Shown here: positions 1-5,824 of the stretch, piece after piece | How the letters are laid out: each line of letters begins with the position of its first letter | How positions within the stretch are numbered: position 1 is the first letter of the stretch | Source of the DNA: 66-474 sp035277545 | GTDB lineage: Bacteria; Pseudomonadota; Gammaproteobacteria; Xanthomonadales; Rhodanobacteraceae | Reading direction: 5' to 3' | Assembly: GCA_035277545.1 (NCBI GenBank) | Contig: DATEKI010000112.1 | Coordinates: 1-7,431 of the forward strand | Length of the DNA stretch: 7,431 bases | The notes under the pieces: generated by a model | The model's input: only the letters and a program-made list of their open reading frames with translations | Database searches by the model: none | Told to the model about the DNA's origin: nothing | Translations under genes and position numbers: made by a program

Positions 1-1
1 C

Positions 2-856
2 CTGTCGCAATGGCAGCGCACGGTGGATGCGGTGGAAAACCCGAAGGACGAAGTGCGCGTTTTCATCGTCGGCAAGTACGTCGAACACAAGGACGCCTAC
101 AAGTCGCTGGGCGAGGCGCTGCGCCACGGTGGCATCCACAATGCCACGCGCGTGCAGCTTGAGTGGATTGACTCGGAAGACATCGAAACGCGCGGCGCCG
201 ACGCGGTGTTGCGCGACGCCGATGCGATCCTGGTGCCGGGCGGTTTCGGCAAGCGCGGCTTCGAGGGCAAGATCCAGACGGTGAGGTACGCACGCGAGCG
301 CGGCATCCCATATTTCGGGATCTGCTACGGCATGCACGCAGCGGTGGTCGAATTCGCGCGCGACATCGCGGGCCTGCCGGGCGCGGGTTCCACCGAGAAC
401 GACCGCGATTGCGCCGATCCGGTCATCGCGCTGATCACCGAATGGACGCAAGCGCCGGGCGACGTGCAACGCCGCGATGAAACTTCCGATCTCGGCGGCA
501 CGATGCGCCTGGGTGCACAGGAATGCCTGTTGAAGGCGGGCACGATCGCGCGCGAGTTGTATGGCGCCGACACCATCCGCGAACGCCATCGCCATCGTTT
601 CGAGTTCAACAACCGCTACCGCGAGCGGCTGGAGAAAGCCGGACTCGTGATCGCCGGTGTATCGGTGGATGACCTGGTCGAGATCGTGGAATTGCCGGTG
701 CAGAAGCATCCGTGGTTCCTGGCCTGCCAGTTCCATCCCGAGTTCACCTCGACGCCGCGCGACGGCCACCCGCTGTTCAACGGCTTCGTGCGCGCGGCGC
801 GTGAATACAAGGCGATGCGTGATGCACCGCGGCTTGCGAAGGAAGCGGCGGGATGA
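2..856 (+). CDS. pyrG: CTP synthase, C-terminal part (5' end outside window)
   Basis: CTP synthase makes CTP from UTP, ATP and glutamine in the cytoplasm. The reading frame is open from base 2, so this is the last 284 residues of a protein usually near 550. The N-terminal ATP/UTP-binding synthetase domain lies upstream of the window. What remains is the class I glutamine amidotransferase domain. Counting from the GTG codon at 23, it shows the PGGFG oxyanion-type motif (residues 72-76), the nucleophile in GICYGM (Cys101), ITEW, SDLGGTMRLG, RERHRHRFE (187-195), and the catalytic His238/Glu240 in CQFHPEFTSTPRDGHP. The GTG at 23 is internal and is not a gene start. One oddity is that the usually invariant Gln four residues after the nucleophile is His105 (CAC at 335-337). 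The frame ends with TGA at 854-856 and is followed by a repeat-bearing spacer before kdsA. The identification is very secure. Confidence 0.97.
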   Translation: MSQWQRTVDAVENPKDEVRVFIVGKYVEHKDAYKSLGEALRHGGIHNATRVQLEWIDSEDIETRGADAVLRDADAILVPGGFGKRGFEGKIQTVRYARERGIPYFGICYGMHAAVVEFARDIAGLPGAGSTENDRDCADPVIALITEWTQAPGDVQRRDETSDLGGTMRLGAQECLLKAGTIARELYGADTIRERHRHRFEFNNRYRERLEKAGLVIAGVSVDDLVEIVELPVQKHPWFLACQFHPEFTSTPRDGHPLFNGFVRAAREYKAMRDAPRLAKEAAG

Positions 857-887
857 TGGTGCTTGTTGCGTTGGCATTTCCACTTGC

Positions 888-979
888 CGTCATCCCGGCG
901 AAAGCCGGGACCCAGCGCCTTCCCGGGGGGCCAAAGTCGCCAGGTTCCGGATCGCCGCTGCGCGGCGTCCGAAATGACG
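888..979. repeat. MITE-like spacer repeat with CGTCAT/ATGACG ends
   Basis: Between pyrG and kdsA lies a ~92-bp unit that starts CGTCATCCCGG and ends CCGAAATGACG, so its ends are imperfect inverted repeats (CGTCAT at 888-893, ATGACG at 974-979). Inside are a perfect hairpin, CCCGGC-gaaa-GCCGGG (894-909), and a second one, CGCCGC-tgc-GCGGCG (953-967). A shorter relative sits at 5781-5807. Dispersed palindromic elements of this style are common in intergenic regions of proteobacteria. The structure is seen directly; the mobile-element interpretation is inference. The kdsA ribosome binding site (GAGGA, 979-983) begins at the very end of the unit. Confidence 0.7.
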
Positions 980-992
980 AGGATTGGTTGCC

Positions 993-1826
993 ATGAACCT
1001 TTGCGGCTTTGAAGTCGGCCTCGGCAAACCGTTCTTCCTGATCGCCGGCCCGTGCGTGGTGGAATCCGAACAGTTGCAGCTCGATGCGGCGGGATGGTTG
1101 AAGGAAATCACCGGCAAGCTCGGCATTCCCTTCATTTTCAAGTCCAGCTTCGACAAGGCCAACCGTACTTCGTCGAAAAGTTTCCGCGGCCTCGGGATGG
1201 AGGAAGGCCTGCGCATCCTCGGCGAAGTGAAGAAACAGGTTGGCGTGCCGGTGCTCACCGACGTGCACGAATACACGCCGTTCGATGAAGTGGCCGAGGT
1301 CGTGGACGTGTTGCAGACGCCGGCGTTCCTGTGCCGCCAGACCGATTTCATCCAGAAGGTCGCGCGCACCGGCAGGCCGGTCAATATCAAGAAGGGTCAG
1401 TTCCTGTCGCCGTGGGACATGAAGAACGTTGTCGAAAAGGCGCGCACCGTCGGCAACGACCAGATCCTGGTATGCGAGCGAGGCGCCAGCTTCGGCTACA
1501 ACAACCTCGTCTCCGACATGCGCTCGCTCAGCGTCATGCGTGAAACCGGGTGTCCGGTGGTGTTCGATGCGACGCACTCCGTGCAGTTGCCGGGCGGGCA
1601 GGGCACGAAGTCGGGTGGCCAGCGCGAATTCGTGCCGGTGCTGGCGCGCGCGGCCGTCGCGGTCGGCGTCGCGGGCGTGTTCATGGAAACCCATCCCGAT
1701 CCGGACAAGGCGTTGTCCGATGGTCCGAATGCGTGGCCGCTGGGCAAGATGGAAGCGCTGCTGGAAACGCTGAGGGAACTCGACGCGACGACGAAACGCA
1801 ACGGGTTCCTCGAATCGAAAGCCTGA
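993..1826 (+). CDS. kdsA: 3-deoxy-8-phosphooctulonate (KDO-8-P) synthase, metal-dependent type
   Basis: This cytoplasmic enzyme condenses phosphoenolpyruvate with arabinose-5-phosphate to give KDO-8-phosphate, the precursor of the KDO sugars of lipopolysaccharide. It has 277 residues, a normal length. The ATG at 993 was chosen because it has GAGGA at 979-983 and gives the expected N-terminus just before the first strand (FFLIAGPCVVES); an in-frame TTG at 984 adds only three residues. Visible motifs are FKSSFDKANRTS (49-60), LTDVHE (88-93), FLCRQTD (112-118), NIKKGQFLSPWD (131-142), ERGASFGYNN (162-171), DATHSVQLPGG (192-202) and METHPDPDKALSDGP (231-245). Cys21, His195, Glu232 and Asp243 match the metal ligands known from the Aquifex-type metal-dependent class; E. 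coli KdsA has Asn in place of that Cys. The gene follows pyrG, an order common in gammaproteobacteria. CTP is later used to activate KDO, which gives the pairing a metabolic sense. Confidence 0.96.
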   Translation: MNLCGFEVGLGKPFFLIAGPCVVESEQLQLDAAGWLKEITGKLGIPFIFKSSFDKANRTSSKSFRGLGMEEGLRILGEVKKQVGVPVLTDVHEYTPFDEVAEVVDVLQTPAFLCRQTDFIQKVARTGRPVNIKKGQFLSPWDMKNVVEKARTVGNDQILVCERGASFGYNNLVSDMRSLSVMRETGCPVVFDATHSVQLPGGQGTKSGGQREFVPVLARAAVAVGVAGVFMETHPDPDKALSDGPNAWPLGKMEALLETLRELDATTKRNGFLESKA

Positions 1827-1828
1827 TT

Positions 1829-1895
1829 TTTTGACGCGGATTTACGCGGATGATCGCGTCTTGGTTCCGCTGTTCCTGTTTGATCCGCGCCAAAA
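1829..1895. repeat. 67-bp inverted-repeat element after kdsA
   Basis: Two bases after the kdsA stop begins TTTTGACGCGGAT (1829-1841), matched in inverted orientation by ATCCGCGCCAAAA (1883-1895), 12 of 13 positions paired. An internal direct repeat, ACGCGGAT, occurs at 1834-1841 and 1844-1851. A nested dyad, GACGCG…CGCGTC, spans 1833-1860. A 7-bp tandem duplication, GCATTTG, follows at 1896-1909. This could be a small non-autonomous element or a foldback structure in the mRNA. It has no T-run after the stem on the + strand, so it is not a canonical terminator for kdsA. Confidence 0.55.
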
Positions 1896-1918
1896 GCATT
1901 TGGCATTTGGAGTGAATC

Positions 1919-2017
1919 GTGGCAGCCATCAAAATCCTCAACGCTCGCGAAGTGCCGGACAATCGCGGCGATGTCGCCTCCGTTTCGACGCCTGGCGACG
2001 GGCGCGGCGCAGAATGA
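1919..2017 (+). pseudogene. Remnant resembling the 5' end of enolase; possibly still translated as a 32-aa leader
   Basis: A GTG at 1919 with a good Shine-Dalgarno sequence (GGAG, 1909-1912, 6 bases upstream) opens a 32-codon frame ending in TGA at 2015-2017. Its first 20 residues (VAAIKILNAREVPDNRGDVA) align without gaps to the start of the intact enolase encoded at 2522, with about ten identities if the GTG is read as Met. AREV-x-D-x-RG lies at the same distance from the start codon. The first 51 bases match eno 2522-2572 at 36 positions by my count. Further on, STPGDG lines up with the enolase ITLDDG after a two-codon deletion, and then the frame ends. This looks like a decayed, truncated eno copy. 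Chance similarity cannot be fully excluded over so short a stretch. The stop overlaps the start of the lipoprotein gene (ATGA at 2014-2017). Confidence 0.6.
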
Positions 2018-2517
2018 ATGCACGGGTCGGTGCCGCGGGTCGTCCGGCGGCAAAGGTGGTGTTGCTCCTGGCGGTGGTTTCTGCGCTTTCCGCTTGCGGC
2101 AGGTCATCGGTGGATGGCATCGCCACGGCGCAGCCGCTGGCTTTCAGCGCGGTGGATGCCCGCGTGCAGGCGTACATGGATTGCGCGATCCCTGCCGGGC
2201 GTGCGAAGCGCCTGGTCGCGAGCGACTACGCCGAGGCGGCCATCCGTGACGCTGGTTTCGACGCGCTCCACCGGAATGCGATGGAAGTCGCCAGCACGCG
2301 CGTGCCGCGATACGAAGAAACCTTTGCACCCCATGGCGATGAATCCGGTCGCGCGCAAGGTGATCTCGAAGCGATCGTGAGTGCCGCCGATGACGCGAAA
2401 GTCCCGGAAGGATTGCGCGCCAAGGCGCGTGCCTACGAGGCGTATTACCAATCGCTTGCGGTGGGAAGCGATTGCAAGCTCGACGAAGATGTCCTCAAAC
2501 TGATCAACAAAGGCTGA
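2014..2517 (+). CDS. Putative small lipoprotein of unknown family
   Basis: I do not recognise this 167-residue protein. The N-terminus is a lipoprotein signal: positive residues (Arg4, Arg10, Lys14), a hydrophobic run VVLLLAVVSAL (15-25) and a lipobox LSAC with the lipidated Cys28. The frame is open as far up as 1831, but only the ATG at 2014 places the signal peptide at the N-terminus. The mature part is soluble, mostly charged and probably helical, with two further cysteines (Cys57 in YMDCAIP, Cys154 in GSDCKLD) that could form a disulfide in the periplasm. No clear Shine-Dalgarno precedes the ATG. Its start overlaps the stop of the enolase-like remnant (ATGA), so translation may be coupled. 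It ends 4 bases before eno, and its last codons carry the eno ribosome binding site (AAAGG, 2509-2513), so the two genes are surely cotranscribed. Function unknown; the outer or inner membrane location is inferred from the signal alone. Confidence 0.75.
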   Translation: MNARVGAAGRPAAKVVLLLAVVSALSACGRSSVDGIATAQPLAFSAVDARVQAYMDCAIPAGRAKRLVASDYAEAAIRDAGFDALHRNAMEVASTRVPRYEETFAPHGDESGRAQGDLEAIVSAADDAKVPEGLRAKARAYEAYYQSLAVGSDCKLDEDVLKLINKG

Positions 2518-2521
2518 TGCC

Positions 2522-3817
2522 ATGACCGCCATTGTCAGAATCCACGCCCGCGAAGTGCTGGACAGCCGCGGCAATCCGACCCTTGAAGCCGAAATCACAC
2601 TGGACGACGGTGCGTTCGGTCGCGCCATCGTGCCGAGCGGTGCGTCCACCGGCACCCGCGAAGCGGTGGAGTTGCGCGACGGTGACAAGTCGCGCTACCT
2701 CGGCAAGGGCGTCTTGAAGGCGGTCGCCAACGTCAATGGTGAGATCGCGAAGGCTTTGGCCGGTTTCGACGCCGCCGACCAGAAAGGCCTCGACGACAAG
2801 CTGGTCGCGCTGGATGGGACGCCCAACAAGTCGCGGCTCGGAGCGAATGCCACGCTGGGCGTCTCGCTGGCTGCGGCGCACGCGGCGGCCGCTTCGCGCA
2901 AGCAGCCGCTGTGGAAATACCTCGCGGGCGACCGTGCGCCGGTGCTTCCCGTTCCCATGATGAACGTGATCAACGGCGGCGTGCACGCCGACAACCCGCT
3001 CGACATGCAGGAATTCATGGTGATGCCGGCGGGTTTCGACCGCTTTTCCGATGCGTTGCGCGCGGGCGTCGAAGTTTTCCATGCGCTTAAAACGCAGTTG
3101 AAGAAGCGCGGCATGAACACGGCGGTGGGCGACGAAGGCGGCTTCGCGCCGGCGCTGCGTTCGCACGAGGAAGCGATCGAGGTGATCCTGGAAGCCGTCG
3201 ATGCCGCGGGTTACAAGCCCGGCAAGCAGATCTGGATCGCGCTCGATCCGGCGTCGTCGGAGTTTTTCGAGAACGGCGTGTACGACTTGAAGGGCGAGAA
3301 CCGCAAGCTCGACGCCACCGGCATGGTGGAGTTGTATTCGAACTGGTGCGGCAAATATCCGATCATCAGCATCGAGGACGGCCTTGCCGAGGGCGACCAG
3401 GCCGGCTGGAAACTCATCACCGAAAAACTCGGCAAGCAGATCCAGTTGGTGGGCGATGACCTGTTCGTCACCAATCCCGCGATCTTTCGCGAAGGCATCG
3501 CCAACCACATCGCCAACGCGATCCTGATCAAGGTGAACCAGATCGGCACGCTCTCGGAAACGCTCGAAGCCGTCGCGATGGCCGACAAGGCGAAGTACGC
3601 CGCGGTGATGTCGCATCGCTCGGGCGAGACCGAGGACACCACCATCGCCGACCTCGCCGTCGCGACCACGTCCACCCAGATCAAGACCGGCTCGTTGTGC
3701 CGTTCCGACCGCATCGCCAAATACAACCAGTTGCTGCGGATCGAAGAGCAGCTCGGCGCCGCGGCCAAGTATGCTGGCCGCGATGCCTACCCGAACCTGG
3801 CGGCCCTTCCCGGCTGA
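2522..3817 (+). CDS. eno: Enolase (phosphopyruvate hydratase)
   Basis: Enolase interconverts 2-phosphoglycerate and phosphoenolpyruvate in glycolysis and gluconeogenesis, and in many gammaproteobacteria also docks on the RNase E degradosome. The protein has 431 residues, the usual length. The start ATG at 2522 has AAAGG 8 bases upstream and gives the standard N-terminus with AREVLDSRGNPT (9-20). Other family motifs are VPSGASTGTREAVELRDGD (37-55), NVINGGVHADN (148-158), QEFMVMPAG (163-171), VGDEGGFAP (202-210, with the catalytic Glu205), LDPASSEFF (241-249, metal ligand Asp242), SIEDGLAE (283-290, Glu285), GDDLFVTN (311-318), LIKVNQIGTLSET (335-347, catalytic Lys337), MSHRSGETEDT (363-373) and IKTGSLCRSDR (387-397). 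All active-site residues appear present. It produces the phosphoenolpyruvate that KdsA consumes. It is followed by ftsB after 27 bases. Confidence 0.98.
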   Translation: MTAIVRIHAREVLDSRGNPTLEAEITLDDGAFGRAIVPSGASTGTREAVELRDGDKSRYLGKGVLKAVANVNGEIAKALAGFDAADQKGLDDKLVALDGTPNKSRLGANATLGVSLAAAHAAAASRKQPLWKYLAGDRAPVLPVPMMNVINGGVHADNPLDMQEFMVMPAGFDRFSDALRAGVEVFHALKTQLKKRGMNTAVGDEGGFAPALRSHEEAIEVILEAVDAAGYKPGKQIWIALDPASSEFFENGVYDLKGENRKLDATGMVELYSNWCGKYPIISIEDGLAEGDQAGWKLITEKLGKQIQLVGDDLFVTNPAIFREGIANHIANAILIKVNQIGTLSETLEAVAMADKAKYAAVMSHRSGETEDTTIADLAVATTSTQIKTGSLCRSDRIAKYNQLLRIEEQLGAAAKYAGRDAYPNLAALPG

Positions 3818-3844
3818 CCGGTTTTTGCCGACGAGGCCACGCCC

Positions 3845-4210
3845 TTGCTCAAGTGGCTTGCGCTCATCCTGATTGCCCTGCTGATCGGCCTGCAGATCAA
3901 GCTGTGGGTCGGCGACGGCGGCATGCGCGACCTGCGCGCGATCCGCGCGCGCGTGGCCGAGCAGCAGGCCCAGAACGCCAAGCTGAAGCAGCGCAACGAT
4001 GCGTTGCATGCGGACGTGGAGGATTTGAAACACGGGCGGGATGCGGTCGAAGCCCGCGCGCGTTCGCAGCTCGGCCTGATCAAGCCCGGCGAAGTGTTCT
4101 ACCAGGTCGTCAACGGGCCGGCCGGAGCAGCGAGCAACGTGCCGCGGCCGGCTTCAACGGCTGCGCCGGCGCCGGCATCTTCCACTGCCGCACCTGCTTC
4201 CAGCGATTGA
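3845..4210 (+). CDS. ftsB: Cell division protein FtsB, TTG start
   Basis: FtsB is a small bitopic inner-membrane protein that joins FtsL and FtsQ in the divisome and helps switch on septal peptidoglycan synthesis. This copy has 121 residues: a short cytoplasmic end, one membrane span (about 4-21, ALILIALLIGLQIKLW), a periplasmic coiled coil (about 30-72, VAEQQAQNAKLKQRNDAL) and the family signature EARARSQLGLIKPGEVFYQVV (69-89). The C-terminus is an Ala/Pro/Ser-rich tail (92-121) that looks disordered. The start is TTG at 3845: no ATG or GTG exists in frame between the eno stop and the membrane span, and GAGG at 3833-3836 lies 8 bases upstream. It is probably cotranscribed with eno, as in many gammaproteobacteria. 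ispD, which usually follows ftsB, is absent here. Confidence 0.92.
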   Translation: MLKWLALILIALLIGLQIKLWVGDGGMRDLRAIRARVAEQQAQNAKLKQRNDALHADVEDLKHGRDAVEARARSQLGLIKPGEVFYQVVNGPAGAASNVPRPASTAAPAPASSTAAPASSD

Positions 4211-4279
4211 TCCGCCGCGTGGCACGGGGTTGATCGGCTAAACTTGCGTGCTGTGCACGATACTTCGGGGTTTGGCGGC

Positions 4280-5074
4280 ATGCGGGTTTTGTTGAGCAAT
4301 GACGATGGTGTGGATGCGCCGGGCATCCTCGTGCTCGCCGAACGTCTGGCGGCACTCGGGGAGGTGACGATCGTGGCTCCCGACCGCGACCGCTCAGGCG
4401 CCAGCAATTCCCTCACGCTCGACCAGCCCGTGCGCGTCGTGCACCTTGAAGACGGCCGCTATCGCGTTGCGGGCACGCCGACGGATTGCGTGCACCTCGC
4501 ATTGTCCGGTTTGCTGGAAGACGAACCCGACATCGTGGTGTCGGGCATCAACAACTCCGCCAACCTGGGCGACGACGTGATCTATTCGGGCACCGTGTCG
4601 GCCGCGATGGAAGGGCGTTTCCTCGGGTTGCCCGCGATCGCCGTGTCGCTGGCCGGAGCCGGTGAACACCACGACGGCAACGGCCACCATTTCGATTCCG
4701 GTGCGCGCGCGGTTTCCTTGCTGATGCGTCGCCTGCTGGTCGATCCGCTGCCCGCCGACACCATCCTCAACGTCAACGTGCCGGACAGGCCATGGGGTGA
4801 AATCGAGGGCTTCGAGGTGACCCGGTTGGGTTGCCGGCATCGCGCGTCGCCGTGCATCGCGCAACGCGACCCGCGCGGTCGCACGGTGTGGTGGATCGGG
4901 CCTGCGGGCGATGCCGACGATGCGGGTCCCGGCACCGATTTCGATGCAGTGCGCCGCGGGTTCGTGTCGGTCACGCCCATCCACGTGGATCTGACACGCT
5001 TCCAGGCGCTGGAAAAGGTGTCGAAGTGGATTGGCGGATTGACCGCGCAGTTGCAGGGGGAGCAGGCCGCATGA
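4280..5074 (+). CDS. surE: 5'/3'-nucleotidase SurE
   Basis: SurE is a metal-dependent phosphatase acting on nucleoside 5'- and 3'-monophosphates, and on short polyphosphate in E. coli. It is associated with stationary-phase survival. The protein has 264 residues. The ATG at 4280 was chosen because MRVLLSNDDGVDAPGI is the canonical N-terminus; an in-frame TTG at 4244 would add 12 unlikely residues. Metal and active-site residues are visible: Asp8-Asp9 in NDDG, Ser39 in RDRSGASNS, and Asn91 in VVSGINNSANLGDDVIYSGT (86-105). Other motifs are AGTPTDCVHLAL (64-75), AAMEGRFLGLPAIAVSL (108-124), ILNVNVPD (162-169), DPRGRTVWWIGPAG (197-210) and VTPIHVDLT (231-239). A His-rich loop (EHHDGNGHH, 129-137) makes the segment after AVSL a little longer than in E. 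coli. The gene lies 69 bases after ftsB and its stop overlaps the pcm start. Confidence 0.96.
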   Translation: MRVLLSNDDGVDAPGILVLAERLAALGEVTIVAPDRDRSGASNSLTLDQPVRVVHLEDGRYRVAGTPTDCVHLALSGLLEDEPDIVVSGINNSANLGDDVIYSGTVSAAMEGRFLGLPAIAVSLAGAGEHHDGNGHHFDSGARAVSLLMRRLLVDPLPADTILNVNVPDRPWGEIEGFEVTRLGCRHRASPCIAQRDPRGRTVWWIGPAGDADDAGPGTDFDAVRRGFVSVTPIHVDLTRFQALEKVSKWIGGLTAQLQGEQAA

Positions 5075-5751
5075 CGCATTTCTTCGGTGCCGCGACGGCA
5101 TCGGCCGGCGGGCATGGCATGACGTCGCAGCGTGCGCGCGACCGGCTGGTCGCGACGCTGCGCGCGGAAGGCATCGGGGATGCACGCGTGCTGGACGTGA
5201 TCCGCACGATGCCGCGGCACCTTTTCCTCGACGAGGCCTTGTCCGCACGCGCCTACGAAAACAATGCGCTGCCGATCGGGCTCGGCCAGACCATTTCGCA
5301 GCCGTGGGTGGTCGCGCGCATGACCGAGTTGCTGGTCGAAAACGGCACGCCCGGACGCGTTCTGGAGATTGGCACCGGTTCCGGCTACCAGGCCGCGGTG
5401 CTGGCGCAACTCGTGGACACGGTTTACACGGTGGAGCGCATCGAGGAACTGCTGCGCAAGGCTCGCCGCCTGTTCCGTACCATGAAGATCGAAAACATCC
5501 GTTCGCGCCATGACGACGGCAACGTCGGCTGGCCGGCCGAAGCACCGTTCGATGCGATCGTGCTGACCGCTGCCGGGGAGTCGCTGCCGCGTGCGCTGCT
5601 GGACCAGCTTGCTGAGGGTGGCGTGATCGTGGCCCCCCTGGGACCCGCCGGTTCGCAACGGTTGACGCGCTTTCGCCGCGAGGGCGAGGCGTTGCACAAG
5701 GAAGAGCTGGAGCCCGTGAGTTTCGTGCCGCTGTTGGGCGGCTTGAGTTGA
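5071..5751 (+). CDS. pcm: Protein-L-isoaspartate O-methyltransferase
   Basis: Pcm methylates L-isoaspartyl residues formed by ageing of Asn and Asp, using S-adenosylmethionine, and so starts the repair of damaged proteins in the cytoplasm. The protein has 226 residues. The ATG at 5071 is part of an ATGA overlap with the surE stop and has a strong AGGGGGAG 8 bases upstream (5055-5062, inside surE). The next Met (residue 17, 5119) would give a length closer to E. coli, so the first 16 residues are a lineage-specific extension or the start is later. Motifs are MPRHLFLDEA (47-56), ALPIGLGQTISQPWVVARMTE (66-86), the SAM-binding VLEIGTGSGYQAAVLA (97-112), VYTVERI (118-124), APFDAIVLTAAG (158-169) and LAEGGVIVAPLG (180-191). 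The surE–pcm pair is conserved in many gammaproteobacteria, and the overlap indicates coupled translation. Confidence 0.95.
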   Translation: MTHFFGAATASAGGHGMTSQRARDRLVATLRAEGIGDARVLDVIRTMPRHLFLDEALSARAYENNALPIGLGQTISQPWVVARMTELLVENGTPGRVLEIGTGSGYQAAVLAQLVDTVYTVERIEELLRKARRLFRTMKIENIRSRHDDGNVGWPAEAPFDAIVLTAAGESLPRALLDQLAEGGVIVAPLGPAGSQRLTRFRREGEALHKEELEPVSFVPLLGGLS

Positions 5752-5780
5752 ATACACCGCGGGGCAATATTGCTCTTGAT

Positions 5781-5807
5781 CGTCGTTCCGGCGAAAGCCG
5801 GATGACG
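5781..5807. repeat. Short palindromic copy of the CGTC…ATGACG spacer repeat
   Basis: CGTCGTTCCGGC-gaaa-GCCGGATGACG forms a near-perfect hairpin in the spacer after pcm. Its first 23 bases match the start of the unit at 888-979 at 19 positions, with the same GAAA loop, and both units end in ATGACG. This copy lacks the central ~65 bases, so it is either the minimal form or an internal deletion. A perfect 10-bp palindrome, GCAATATTGC, lies just upstream at 5764-5773. Confidence 0.65.
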
Positions 5808-5824
5808 GAGGCTGGGAGGGGTTC

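Noticed and set aside
777..1694. 305-codon minus-strand frame over the pyrG end and kdsA
   Set aside because: It is antisense to kdsA and runs through the spacer repeat; the translation has the composition of a GC-rich shadow.
1831..2013. Upstream in-frame extension of the lipoprotein gene to 1831
   Set aside because: It would bury the signal peptide 61 residues inside the protein and would be read through the inverted-repeat element; the ATG at 2014 gives a proper lipoprotein N-terminus.
2504..4033. 509-codon open frame on the minus strand across eno and ftsB
   Set aside because: It lies opposite a perfect enolase gene, its protein is low-complexity and rich in Arg, His and Gln, and such antisense frames are usual in GC-rich coding DNA.
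4229..4257. Possible promoter before surE (TAAACT near 4239, GATACT near 4252)
   Set aside because: No -35 hexamer is present at a suitable distance, so the match is not better than chance.
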